Source: Clostridiales bacterium (GTDB lineage: Bacteria > Bacillota > Clostridia > Oscillospirales > Acutalibacteraceae). Taken from it: 64,000 nt of DNA. The notes under the pieces are model-generated. The model ran no database searches. It saw only the letters and a list, made by a program, of their open reading frames with translations, and was not told the DNA's origin. The translations under genes and the position numbers were made by a program. The stretch covers positions 1-64,000 of the forward strand of contig JAGZMM010000006.1 in NCBI GenBank assembly GCA_018364155.1, in the 5' to 3' direction. How positions within the stretch are numbered: the first letter of the stretch is position 1; each line of letters begins with the position of its first letter. This document shows, piece after piece, positions 25,385 to 34,964 of the stretch.

Positions 25385-27319
25385 TTATTCCGCCTGAAGC
25401 TTCGTGTAATTGAGAAGGCCGCCGGCCAGCAGCATCTCCCGCTGGCGCTTGGACAGCTCGCAGCGCACCGGGAACTTGGTCCCCTTGGTCAGATTCTCCA
25501 CCACAATCTCGCCGCCTTCGGCGATGGCCTTGCGGATCTCCGGCAGGCGCAGCTCATCCATCTGATCAATCCCGTCGTAGTCCGCGTCCTTTTCAAAGGT
25601 CAGCGGCACGATGCCGGCATTGATCAGGTTTGCCGCATGGATGCGGGCGAAGGACTTGGCGATGACCGCCTTGACCCCTAAGTACAGCGGCACCAGCGCC
25701 GCGTGCTCTCTCGAAGAGCCCTGGCCGTAGTTGGAACCGCCCACCACGATGCCCTTGCCCTCTTCCTTACAGCGGGCGGGGAACTCCTTGTCGCACACGC
25801 CGAAGCAGAACTGGGACAGATAGGGGATGTTAGAACGGTAGGGGAGGATTTTCGAGCCCGCGGGCATGATGTGGTCGGTGGTGATGTTGTCCCCCACCTT
25901 GAGAAGCGCCTTGGCCTCGATGGTGCCGGCAAGCGGTTTGGACTGGGGGAAGGGCTTGATGTTGGGCCCGCGCAGGATTTCCACCTTGTCCATTTCCTCC
26001 ACCGGGGCGGGAGCGAGCACCATGTTGTCGTTGATCAGGAATTCCTCGGGCAGGTCGATGCAAACCATCTCGCCCAAGGTGCGCGGGTCGGTGAGCACGC
26101 CGGCAATGGCGGAAACCGCCGCCGTTTCCGGGCTTACCAGATAAATCTTGCCGTCCGCCGTGCCGGAACGGCCTTCAAAGTTGCGGTTGAAGGTGCGCAG
26201 GGAGACACCGCCGGAATTGGGGGACTGGCCCATGCCGATGCAGGGGCCGCAGGCGCACTCGAGCACCCTTGCGCCCGCCGCGATGATGTCCGCCAATGCC
26301 CCGTTTTTCGCCAGCATGTTATACACCTGCTTGGAGCCGGGAGCGATGGACAGGCTTACGTCCGGATGAACCGTCTTGCCCTTTAAAATGCGCGCTACCC
26401 GCATTAAGTCTAGGTAAGAAGAATTGGTGCATGAGCCAATACATACCTGGTCGATTTTGATTTTGCCGATGTCCTCCACGGCCTTGACGTTGTCCGGGCT
26501 GTGAGGCATGGCGGCCGCCGGGCGAAGAGAACTCAAATCAATGGCGTATTCCTCGTCGTAGGCAGCGTCCTCGTCGGAAGAGAGAGCCACCCAGTCCTCC
26601 TCGCGGCCTTGGGCCTTGAGGAACTCCCGGGTCACCTCATCGGACGGGAAGATGGAGGTGGTAGCGCCCAGTTCCGCGCCCATGTTGGTGATGGTGGCGC
26701 GTTCGGGCACCGTCAGGGACTTGACGCCCTCTCCGGCGTATTCGATGATTTTGCCCACACCGCCCTTGACCGACAGCATCCGAAGCACTTCCAAAATCAC
26801 GTCCTTGGCCGAAACCCAGGGACGAAGCTTGCCCGAAAGGGTGATGCGCACCATTTTCGGCATGGAGATGTAGTACGGGCCGCCGCCCATGGCTACCGCC
26901 ACGTCCAAGCCTCCCGCGCCGAAGGCCAGCATACCGATGCCACCGCCGGTGGGAGTGTGGCTGTCCGACCCGATGAGGGTCTTGCCGGGCTTGCCGAACC
27001 GCTCCAAATGTACCTGGTGGCAGATGCCGTTGCCGGGACGGGAGAAGTAAATCCCGTGCTTTTTGGCCACCGACTGGATAAAGCGGTGGTCGTCGGCGTT
27101 TTCAAAGCCGGACTGGAGGGTGTTGTGGTCGATATACGCGACGCTGCGCTCGGTCTTTACCCGCGGCACGCCCATGGCCTCGAATTCCAGATAAGCCATG
27201 GTGCCCGTGGCGTCCTGGGTCAGCGTCTGGTCGATTTTCAGGCCGATTTCGCTGCCCACGGTGGTGTCGCCGCTGAGCAGGTGCGCTTTGATGATCTTTT
27301 GTGCTAAGGTATCGCCCAT
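25385..27319 (-). CDS. acn: Aconitate hydratase
   Basis: Aconitase turns citrate to isocitrate with a [4Fe-4S] cluster. The 644-residue protein belongs to the shorter clostridial type. Cluster cysteines are seen in CIGSCTNSS and CACGPCIGMG. The N-terminal part shows IGSDSHTPTGGGIGMLAFGAGGLDVA, and the swivel domain has GDNITTDHIMPAG and GSNYGQGSSREHAALVP. AAGGAG lies 8 nt before the ATG. First gene of the acn-icd operon. Confidence 0.95.
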   Translation of the reverse strand: MGDTLAQKIIKAHLLSGDTTVGSEIGLKIDQTLTQDATGTMAYLEFEAMGVPRVKTERSVAYIDHNTLQSGFENADDHRFIQSVAKKHGIYFSRPGNGICHQVHLERFGKPGKTLIGSDSHTPTGGGIGMLAFGAGGLDVAVAMGGGPYYISMPKMVRITLSGKLRPWVSAKDVILEVLRMLSVKGGVGKIIEYAGEGVKSLTVPERATITNMGAELGATTSIFPSDEVTREFLKAQGREEDWVALSSDEDAAYDEEYAIDLSSLRPAAAMPHSPDNVKAVEDIGKIKIDQVCIGSCTNSSYLDLMRVARILKGKTVHPDVSLSIAPGSKQVYNMLAKNGALADIIAAGARVLECACGPCIGMGQSPNSGGVSLRTFNRNFEGRSGTADGKIYLVSPETAAVSAIAGVLTDPRTLGEMVCIDLPEEFLINDNMVLAPAPVEEMDKVEILRGPNIKPFPQSKPLAGTIEAKALLKVGDNITTDHIMPAGSKILPYRSNIPYLSQFCFGVCDKEFPARCKEEGKGIVVGGSNYGQGSSREHAALVPLYLGVKAVIAKSFARIHAANLINAGIVPLTFEKDADYDGIDQMDELRLPEIRKAIAEGGEIVVENLTKGTKFPVRCELSKRQREMLLAGGLLNYTKLQAE

Positions 27320-27374
27320 GTTAGACTGCTCCTTTCCGAATCAAACAGAAATTTCAATACACATATAATGATTT

Positions 27375-27403
27375 ATTATCGCCCAATTCGACCAGTTTGT
27401 CAA
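27375..27403 (-). promoter_or_regulatory. Strong sigma-A promoter of acn-icd
   Basis: On the minus strand a perfect TTGACA and GATAAT are 17 nt apart, about 55 nt before the acn start. The following 300 nt (27404-27698) up to the plus-strand regulator gene show no gene. Confidence 0.8.
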
Positions 27404-27698
27404 TTCCCTAACAGGTAAAAGACACCCCAACCGGTTGTGGTTTTGAGAAGGAAAAGGCTGGGACAGGCCACAAAAGGCGGGAAATGCATGCTCCATGGCA
27501 GGCCGGGCTAAAGCTGCCCGCCAGCGGACCCAGCCGGTTTTCCCTTGCGGCAGGCCGATGCTCCGGCCAAAACTAGGGCGAAAAATCCAGCCCACTCCCA
27601 AGTGAACGCCGTTTGAAGCCTGTGAGGCCTCATTTGTGGTATCCCAGTCCGTTTCATTGCCAGCCCAATTCTAGTAAAATCTAGGAGAGGTGGGACGG

Positions 27699-27923
27699 AT
27701 GGAACCATACCAGTGGGAAAAGTACCGGCGGCTGGGGCTGAATATTGCCTATTACCGCCGGATGCAGGGGTTGACCCAGATGGAGCTGGCCGAACAGCTG
27801 AACATCGACCGCACCCATATGAGCCGCATTGAATCCGCGCGCACAGGGGTGTCCCTTGACCTGCTTTTCGCCATTGCCGATCAGCTTCACGTCCCTGTAG
27901 AAAAGCTTTTTGAAAGGGAATAA
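27699..27923 (+). CDS. XRE-family helix-turn-helix protein
   Basis: The 74-residue protein is essentially one lambda-repressor-like HTH domain: LGLNIAYYRRMQGLTQMELAEQLNIDRTHMSRIESARTG, then a dimer-type C-terminus (LDLLFAIADQLHVPVEKLF). The ATG at 27699 has AGGAGAGG 8 nt upstream. The gene two bases downstream encodes a small acidic protein that is probably its partner or a co-regulated product. Confidence 0.85.
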   Translation: MEPYQWEKYRRLGLNIAYYRRMQGLTQMELAEQLNIDRTHMSRIESARTGVSLDLLFAIADQLHVPVEKLFERE

Positions 27924-27925
27924 GG

Positions 27926-28162
27926 ATGGACTTAGAAAGGGAAATTTTGCTCCACCTGCTGGCCCGGTACGACGTGTCCGTGCGCTTTGAGAATCTAGAC
28001 GATTCCATCCGGGATTTGGCGCATATGCAGTGTATGCTGGCGTTGCACGAAATCCGCGCCATTTTGGACGATGAGACCTTGGACGACTTTCAGTGCGTCG
28101 AAGCCATCGTCCAGGTTTATGAAAAAATCGGCGCAAACGGCGGCTCCAGGCACGACTTCTAG
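27926..28162 (+). CDS. Small acidic protein of unknown function
   Basis: The 78-residue protein is acidic and predicted helical (DLEREILLHLLARYDV, LAHMQCMLALHEIRAILDDETLDDFQCVEAIVQVYEKIG). It starts 2 nt after the XRE gene stop with an AAGGATG-type site overlapping the end of that gene, so the two are co-translated. Small partners of XRE regulators are sometimes antirepressors or antitoxin-like, but no family was recognised. Confidence 0.7.
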   Translation: MDLEREILLHLLARYDVSVRFENLDDSIRDLAHMQCMLALHEIRAILDDETLDDFQCVEAIVQVYEKIGANGGSRHDF

Positions 28163-28308
28163 CAAACGCATTTTGGCCGCCCGACTTATTTTTCCTTGCG
28201 GTTTTTGTCCGGCTGTAGTATCCTTATAAAAAAAGTTCCGCTTCTCCTTGGGGATGCCGCGGCCTCGTGGGCCGAAAGCCAGGGACAAGCGGGAAAGGAC
28301 GGAGAAGC

Positions 28309-28878
28309 ATGGAGGATTCCTACAACCAGGCGGTGCGAAACGCCTTGCAGCCGGGAGAATATGTCCTTTGGGAAGGCGCGCCCAGAAAGGGCATTCGATT
28401 GCAAAAGAGCGATGTGGTTTTGATTCCGTTCAGCTTGTTTTGGTGCGGGTTTGCGGGCTTTTGGGAGTATACCGTGATTGCAGGCGGCGGCCAGCTTATT
28501 ATGGCGCTGTTTGGGCTTCCGTTTATCTTGGTGGGGCTTTACTTGCTTTTTGGGCGGTTTGTCTCCCGTGCAAGAAGCCTCAGCTCCACCCAATATGTGG
28601 TGACCGATCAGCGGCTTTTGTTCCTCTATCGGAAGAACACCCAGTTCCTTTTGTACCAAAACATCGAAACCCTGGAAAAGGAGCATACCAAGGACAATCG
28701 GGGAACCATCTACTTTTTCCCCAGGAATTTCTATTATAATAGAACCGCGTCCTATCGCGGGAGCGCAAACCCCTTGCAGGGCAGAGCTTTTGAGGACATT
28801 GAAGATGTGGAGCGGGTTTACCGCCTGATTGAAGGAAAGGTGCTGGAAGCCTCCCGGATGGACTCGGCCGACCGCTGA
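28309..28878 (+). CDS. PH-domain (bPH) membrane protein
   Basis: The 189-residue protein begins with LQPGEYVLWEGAPRKG, has two transmembrane helices (about 42-60 and 68-88), then a bacterial PH-like beta domain (TQYVVTDQRLLFLYRKN...FLLYQNIETLEKEHTKDNRGTIYFF) and a final helix. This is the layout of short bPH membrane proteins of unknown function. The ATG at 28309 is chosen for GGAG 5 nt upstream. It stands alone before a terminator. Confidence 0.75.
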   Translation: MEDSYNQAVRNALQPGEYVLWEGAPRKGIRLQKSDVVLIPFSLFWCGFAGFWEYTVIAGGGQLIMALFGLPFILVGLYLLFGRFVSRARSLSSTQYVVTDQRLLFLYRKNTQFLLYQNIETLEKEHTKDNRGTIYFFPRNFYYNRTASYRGSANPLQGRAFEDIEDVERVYRLIEGKVLEASRMDSADR

Positions 28879-28891
28879 AAAAACACATAAG

Positions 28892-28936
28892 AAACGCCCC
28901 GGTACGGAAAGCCAACGTACCGGGGCGTTTTCCTTT
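28892..28936. terminator. Bidirectional terminator between PH-protein gene and iscU
   Basis: A 15-bp stem (28892-28906 with 28916-28930) is flanked by A and T runs; it lies between converging genes. Confidence 0.9.
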
Positions 28937-28942
28937 TTGGAT

Positions 28943-29371
28943 TTAATGTATGTGGCAGGCCTCGCAGTCCTCGATTTCCCCGACGATGGGCACCGGGTCG
29001 ATGCCAATGCGGGTGTAATAGTCGGAAATGGCGGCCTTGATGGCCTGCTCAGCCAGCACCGAGCAATGCACCTTTACCGGTGGCAGCCCGTCAAGCGCCT
29101 CCATGACCGCTTTGTTGGTCAGCTTCAGGGCCTCGTCAAGGGTCTTTCCCTTGATCATTTCCGTGGCCATGGAGCTGGTGGCCACCGCCGCGCCGCAGCC
29201 GAAGGTCTTGAAGCTGACGTCCTCGATGACGTTGTCCTTGACCTTGATGAACATCTTCATAATGTCCCCGCAGCGGGAGTTGCCCACCTCGCCCACGCCG
29301 TTTGCGTCAGAAAGCTCGCCCACATTGCGCGGATGGGCGAAATGATCCATTACCTTTTCACTGTATGCCAT
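28943..29371 (-). CDS. iscU: Iron-sulfur cluster scaffold protein IscU/NifU
   Basis: The scaffold receives sulfur from IscS and assembles Fe-S clusters. The 142-residue protein has the three ligand cysteines C34 (GNSRCGD), C59 (TFGCGAA) and C103 (VHCSVLA). The C-terminus adds EDCEACHIH, an extra CxxC-like motif seen in clostridial NifU-N proteins. The start at 29371 is preferred over upstream in-frame starts because homology begins at MAYSEKVMDHF. It lies 14 nt downstream of iscS in the same operon. Confidence 0.93.
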   Translation of the reverse strand: MAYSEKVMDHFAHPRNVGELSDANGVGEVGNSRCGDIMKMFIKVKDNVIEDVSFKTFGCGAAVATSSMATEMIKGKTLDEALKLTNKAVMEALDGLPPVKVHCSVLAEQAIKAAISDYYTRIGIDPVPIVGEIEDCEACHIH

Positions 29372-29385
29372 AGTCGAAACTCCTC

Positions 29386-30576
<1,191 letters not shown>

Positions 30577-30782
30577 AACAGAAACTCCATTCCGCCGCTG
30601 TGCGCCGGCAATAAAATAAAGAAAACTTAAGAAGCGTCCCGCACAGCCAAAGAAAGCACAGGGCGAAGATCCGCCCGTCTTGCTTTCCAGTGGTTTATGG
30701 TTTGCACAAAAGAAGGAAAACATACCTGCCCGAACCACAAGACCAGGCGGACATATTCACGATGTCTTTTGTGTATGGCTAA

Positions 30783-30811
30783 ATTGTATACCAAAAAAGT
30801 ATATATTTCAA
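30783..30811 (-). promoter_or_regulatory. iscS-iscU promoter with a possible Rrf2/IscR-type operator
   Basis: On the minus strand TTGAAA and TACAAT are 17 nt apart. The spacer and -10 hold an imperfect inverted repeat, TATACC-N5-AGTATA (about 30786-30804), of the size and AT-type symmetry bound by Rrf2-family regulators such as IscR. The leader to iscS is about 200 nt and holds a short hairpin but no recognised riboswitch. Confidence 0.55.
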
Positions 30812-30880
30812 TTGCTGATTTTGATAAAACATCGTGATTTTTTCACCATATTACTGGTATCATCCTATAAAACAAACCGG

Positions 30881-31345
30881 TTATCGGCTGGAGCCGCCCG
30901 CCGCCCGTTTTGCCGCCGCGACCGCCAGCGCGTCGCACCGTTCGTTCTCCAGATGCCCCGCGTGCCCCTTGACCCACACAAACGTCACCTCATGCCGCTC
31001 CAACAAATTTAACAGCGTTTCCCATAAGTCCGGGTTGAGGGCCGGCTCCTTGTTGGAGCGTTTCCACCCCTTGGCGCGCCAGCTTTTGGCCCAGCCCTTT
31101 TCCACCGCGTCGATGAGGTATTTGGAATCGCTGTAAAGGGTGACGCGGCAGGGCTCTTTGAGAGCGGAAAGCCCCGCAATGGCGGCCGAAAGCTCCATGC
31201 GGTTGTTGGTGGTGGCGGGGAACCCTTCACTGAGCTCCTTCTCTGCCGTCCCATAGCGCAATACGACCCCATATCCGCCCGGCCCCGGATTCCCGGAGCA
31301 GGCACCGTCGGTAAAAATTTGAACTTGTTTTTTTGCTTTTTCCAT
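30881..31345 (-). CDS. rnhA: Ribonuclease HI
   Basis: RNase HI cuts the RNA strand of RNA-DNA hybrids. The 154-residue protein carries all four catalytic acids: D13 (FTDGACSGNPGPGG), E51 (NNRMELSAA), D73 (YSDSKYLID) and D138 (NERCDALA). It has the typical basic protrusion region (GWAKSWRAKGWKRSNKEP) and VKGHAGH. The ATG at 31345 has AAAGGAG 8 nt upstream. Confidence 0.95.
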   Translation of the reverse strand: MEKAKKQVQIFTDGACSGNPGPGGYGVVLRYGTAEKELSEGFPATTNNRMELSAAIAGLSALKEPCRVTLYSDSKYLIDAVEKGWAKSWRAKGWKRSNKEPALNPDLWETLLNLLERHEVTFVWVKGHAGHLENERCDALAVAAAKRAAGGSSR

Positions 31346-31415
31346 GCAGCGACTCCTTTGCATGCCGCCCGCGGCATTTCCTAGTGTCTTAGTAAGGATT
31401 CATTATAACAAAAAA

Positions 31416-31447
31416 AAGGCCCGGCGGCAAGGGTTTCCTGCCGCCGA
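31416..31447 (-). terminator. Terminator after the zinc-ribbon protein gene
   Basis: On the minus strand an 8-bp GC stem and GGCC are followed by a run of eight T, 20 nt after the stop codon. Confidence 0.8.
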
Positions 31448-31466
31448 ACGAAAAAACAGGGAAAGT

Positions 31467-31856
31467 TTATTTGTAGGCGCCGCAGTCCCGGCAGAACCGG
31501 TTGTCGGCCTTATTGTGCATACCGCATTTCTTGCAGATCCAGTCGCCGCTGGCAGGCGCCGGGGAAGCGGACGGGGAAGTGGAGGCGGTGGGAGCAGAGG
31601 AACGGGAAGCCAGCTCTTCCTGCTGCTCGGCGAGGACGATCAAGTTGTTATTCGCCGCCACCAATAGGTCAATGAGCTCGCCAATGGCATACAGGAACAG
31701 ACAAAACAAGAAGCTGCTGACCCATACGGTGATCATGGAAACAAAATCGAATCCCCTGCCGCCGAATACGTTGCCGATGACAATGCCGCCGAAAAAACAC
31801 AAGATACCTAAGACGATGGAACTGATTTTACAGACTTTTGAAACCGTGCTGGACAT
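31467..31856 (-). CDS. Zinc-ribbon membrane protein
   Basis: The 129-residue protein has two hydrophobic segments (about residues 12-31 and 38-58), a linker of Ser/Ala/Pro and a C-terminal zinc ribbon with CKKCG and CRDCG. Two-helix proteins with a C-terminal zinc ribbon are common in Clostridia and of unknown function. The ATG at 31856 has AGGAGGGG 6 nt upstream. It is monocistronic between rnhA and the divergent nucleotidyltransferase gene. Confidence 0.75.
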   Translation of the reverse strand: MSSTVSKVCKISSIVLGILCFFGGIVIGNVFGGRGFDFVSMITVWVSSFLFCLFLYAIGELIDLLVAANNNLIVLAEQQEELASRSSAPTASTSPSASPAPASGDWICKKCGMHNKADNRFCRDCGAYK

Positions 31857-32089
31857 AAATACCCCTCCTTTTTCTTGTGTAATCAGTATAAATGAACCGA
31901 TATTCCATATACAATTGGCAAATTTCACAAAGTATTTATAAAATTTTCTACCTATGGAAATCTTTCATAAAAACACAGGCCAGGGAAAAATATGTGTATG
32001 AAGGTTCCCTTTTTGCGGGAATACTATTTGTACGAGTTTGCCCATGGGCGACCGTACGAATGTATTTTTGCGAAGAGGTGTCTGATCAA

Positions 32090-34438
32090 ATGAAAGCGGT
32101 AATCATGGCGGGGGGAGAGGGAAGCCGGCTGCGCCCTCTTACCTGCGACCTTCCAAAACCCATGGCACGGCTTTGCGGCCGGCCGATTTTTGAGTACATT
32201 TTGGACCTGCTGCTGCAAAACGACTTTGATGAAGCCGCCGTTACCCTGCGCTACCTGCCAAACGCCATCACCCGCCGGTTCGGCTCGGACGGCAAAACCG
32301 GGCGGTACCGGGAGATGAACCTGACCTTTGTGGAAGAGGAACAGCCCTTGGGCACGGCGGGCGGCGTGAAAAATGCGGCCAAAGGCATTGACGAACCGTT
32401 TTTGGTCATCAGCGGCGACGCGCTGTGTGATTTTGACCTGTCCGCCGCCATGCGGTTTCATAAAGAGCGGGGAGCGGCGGCCACTATCCTGGTCAAGCAG
32501 GTGGAGGATCCGCGGGAATACGGCCTGGTAAATTACAAAGAGGACGGCACAGTCACCGGTTTTTTAGAAAAGCCGGACTGGGCCCAGGCCAGCACTGACA
32601 CAGCTAACACCGGCATCTATCTGCTAAGCCCGGAAATCCTCGACCTGATTCCGGACGGGGAAAGCTACGATTTTGCCAAGAACCTGTTCCCGAAGCTTCT
32701 CTCCATGGGCCGGACCGTCTGCGCCTACCCCTGCGCCGGCTACTGGTGCGACATTGGAGACCTGGATACCTTCTTAGCCTGCCAGCGGGACATTTTAAAC
32801 GGTAAGGTCCGTTGTGTCATGCCCTCCAAGGAAGCCACCGGTATTTACTGTGCCGGGGCTCTTCCTCAGGGGGACTATGAGATCATTCCGCCCGTCTATC
32901 TGGGCGAGGGGATTACCGTGGGGGATGGGGCGGTCATCGGCCCGAACACGGTAATCGAGGACGGCTGCCGCATCGGCCGCAGCGCCAAGGTCAAGCGGGC
33001 GGTGCTGCTGCGCGACTGCTACCTGGGGGACCGGGCCGCCTGTACCGGCGCCCTGCTGTGCGCCAATTCTTCCGTCAAACGGGGCGCGTCCGTCTACGAG
33101 GGCGCGGCCCTGGGTGCGGGCGCTGTGGTCGGCGAAGGGGCAACGGTGCGTCCGGGCGTGCGCATCTGGCCGGGAAAACGGGTGGAGGAAGGCGCCGTTG
33201 CGGCAGTGAACCTGCAGTTTGGCACCGTGCGCTCCGGCTTTTTTGACGACGACGGCGTATCCGGCGAGACCGGCGTGGAAATGACGCCGGAATTCATGGC
33301 CCGGTTCGGCGCCGCCGTGGGTACCGTGCTCAAAGGAAAGACTGCGGCTGTTTCCGGGCTGCCGGACGAATGCTCAAAAATGATGAAACGAGCGCTCATT
33401 TCCGGCATCCAGTCCACCGGCGCGGGGGTGCTGGATTTCGGCGAGCTCTTTGAATCGGCTCTGCGCTATGGCACCCAGCTTTGCGGCGCGCAGATAGGCG
33501 TCTTTGTCTCCGGTGGGCTTAAAACCCGTCTGGCTTTGTGCACCGGCCAGGGCCTGCCTCTTCCCCGCAGCATGGAGCGGGACCTGGACGCCTGTATGCA
33601 GCGAGGAGAATTTTCCCGCTGTGCCTATGAGGAAATCCGGGAAGCTGAGCCGGTGCCCGGCATTCTCGAGCAGTATAAGCATGCGCTCAGAGAGTATGCG
33701 CCGGGTGGCCTTTCCGGGATGAACGCGGCCGTTAAGTCCGCGTCTCCCTTAGCGGGGCGGGTGCTGCGAGAGGTGCTGTTCGGCCTGGGCTGTACAGTGG
33801 AATCGGGCCTTCAGCTGCACATCGGCGCGTCCGGGACCCGGCTGGCGGCGGCCGATGAGGAAACCGGCTACGTTTGGGCCGAAAAGGTGCTCACCCTGTG
33901 CTGCTGGGACGAATTTCAAAAAGGGAACGACGTGGCCCTTCCTTATGAGGCGCCCCGAGCCATCGACCATCTGGCAGGACGGGAAGGACGGCGGGTGCTG
34001 CGGTATCTGGACTGCCCAACCGGCGCCTGCGACAAGGAAGCGAGAGCTTTGGCGGAAAGGCAGCCCTGGGTGCGCGACGGCATGATGTGCGCGGTAAAGC
34101 TCCTTCGGATCCTAAAGGAGAAAAAAGCTACCCTGAAGGAGCTCTTGGAGCAGATTCCAGGTTTCTCCATCGCTCAGAAGAGCATTCCCTGGGAAGGCAA
34201 TCCCGGCCGGGCTCTCAAGCGGCTGGCCGGGGAAGGCTACCGGGGGGACGCGGCTGAAGGCGTGCTCATCAGCATGGGCAAAGGAAAGGTGCTGGTGCGC
34301 CCGGCCAAACGAGGCAAGGGCTTTAAAATTCTCGCCGAGGCGGCCAATTTTGAAACAGCCATGGAACTGTGCGAAGGGCTTCAGGAAGCTATTTTCCGCC
34401 AGGAGGCCCCAAAAGAAACGCGTTCTTTGGATTTGTAA
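32090..34438 (+). CDS. Nucleotidyltransferase fused to a degenerate phosphomannomutase domain
   Basis: The 782-residue protein has three parts. Residues 1-230 form a sugar-phosphate nucleotidyltransferase (MAGGEGSRLRPLT, ISGDALCDFD, VNYKEDGTVTGFLEKP), of the mannose-1-phosphate guanylyltransferase/glucose-1-phosphate type. Residues about 245-365 are left-handed beta-helix hexapeptide repeats. Residues about 375-780 follow the fold of phosphomannomutase/phosphoglucomutase. In that part the phosphoserine loop (normally TASHNP) is replaced by FVSGGLKTR near residue 474, and the metal loop (normally DGDGDR) by IGASGTR at 578-584. The mutase domain is therefore very probably inactive and may be regulatory or structural. 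The ATG at 32090 is where homology starts. It likely serves cell-surface polysaccharide synthesis. Confidence 0.85.
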   Translation: MKAVIMAGGEGSRLRPLTCDLPKPMARLCGRPIFEYILDLLLQNDFDEAAVTLRYLPNAITRRFGSDGKTGRYREMNLTFVEEEQPLGTAGGVKNAAKGIDEPFLVISGDALCDFDLSAAMRFHKERGAAATILVKQVEDPREYGLVNYKEDGTVTGFLEKPDWAQASTDTANTGIYLLSPEILDLIPDGESYDFAKNLFPKLLSMGRTVCAYPCAGYWCDIGDLDTFLACQRDILNGKVRCVMPSKEATGIYCAGALPQGDYEIIPPVYLGEGITVGDGAVIGPNTVIEDGCRIGRSAKVKRAVLLRDCYLGDRAACTGALLCANSSVKRGASVYEGAALGAGAVVGEGATVRPGVRIWPGKRVEEGAVAAVNLQFGTVRSGFFDDDGVSGETGVEMTPEFMARFGAAVGTVLKGKTAAVSGLPDECSKMMKRALISGIQSTGAGVLDFGELFESALRYGTQLCGAQIGVFVSGGLKTRLALCTGQGLPLPRSMERDLDACMQRGEFSRCAYEEIREAEPVPGILEQYKHALREYAPGGLSGMNAAVKSASPLAGRVLREVLFGLGCTVESGLQLHIGASGTRLAAADEETGYVWAEKVLTLCCWDEFQKGNDVALPYEAPRAIDHLAGREGRRVLRYLDCPTGACDKEARALAERQPWVRDGMMCAVKLLRILKEKKATLKELLEQIPGFSIAQKSIPWEGNPGRALKRLAGEGYRGDAAEGVLISMGKGKVLVRPAKRGKGFKILAEAANFETAMELCEGLQEAIFRQEAPKETRSLDL

Positions 34439-34964
34439 AGAATCTATGTACAATCGGCAATCCCTGCCGGCATCCTTGACAGATAGGACGCCGGCAGGTA
34501 CAATAAAACAATATACATGTTGCATTTTTTGGATACAGCAGGAGGAACCCATGGAATTTTCCCGCTTTTCCCCTGCATCAGGAGTGCTTTTTTAACACCA
34601 GCTTTACTTATTGCAGAGCTTCGCTCCTTTCTGACAAAATGATTTGTTCTACCGTTTTATACTCAACTGAGATGGACTTTTGACAGCGACGGGCTGTTTT
34701 TTATATCCGCAGACCGGGTTTGCGGGTCTTGGCCGGATGGAGAACATACGGACTTCAAATTTTTCCTTTCCCCGTGTACGACCGGCGGCATTTTGGGGAA
34801 TACTGAAGACAACCGATGGACATCTCCCCCCCGGCGGAGAGAATAGAACATGCAAAATGTGTACGGAACCATTAGGATAGTCGACAAACACACCTGCCCG
34901 CGCAAGACAAACGGACAGGTTTGGTTTGCTGTGCTTCCCTTTGAAAAAATATGGAGGTTATCGA
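34439..34964 (+). promoter_or_regulatory. Long intergenic region upstream of RNase J with promoter candidate
   Basis: This 526-nt gap holds no gene. A 9-bp GC hairpin (34463-34471 with 34490-34498) without a T tract may mark the end of the upstream transcript. TTGACA (34680-34685) with TATATC 16 nt further (34702-34707) is a plausible promoter giving a leader of about 250 nt before rnj. RNase J leaders are known targets of autoregulation in some bacteria, but nothing specific is seen here. Confidence 0.45.
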
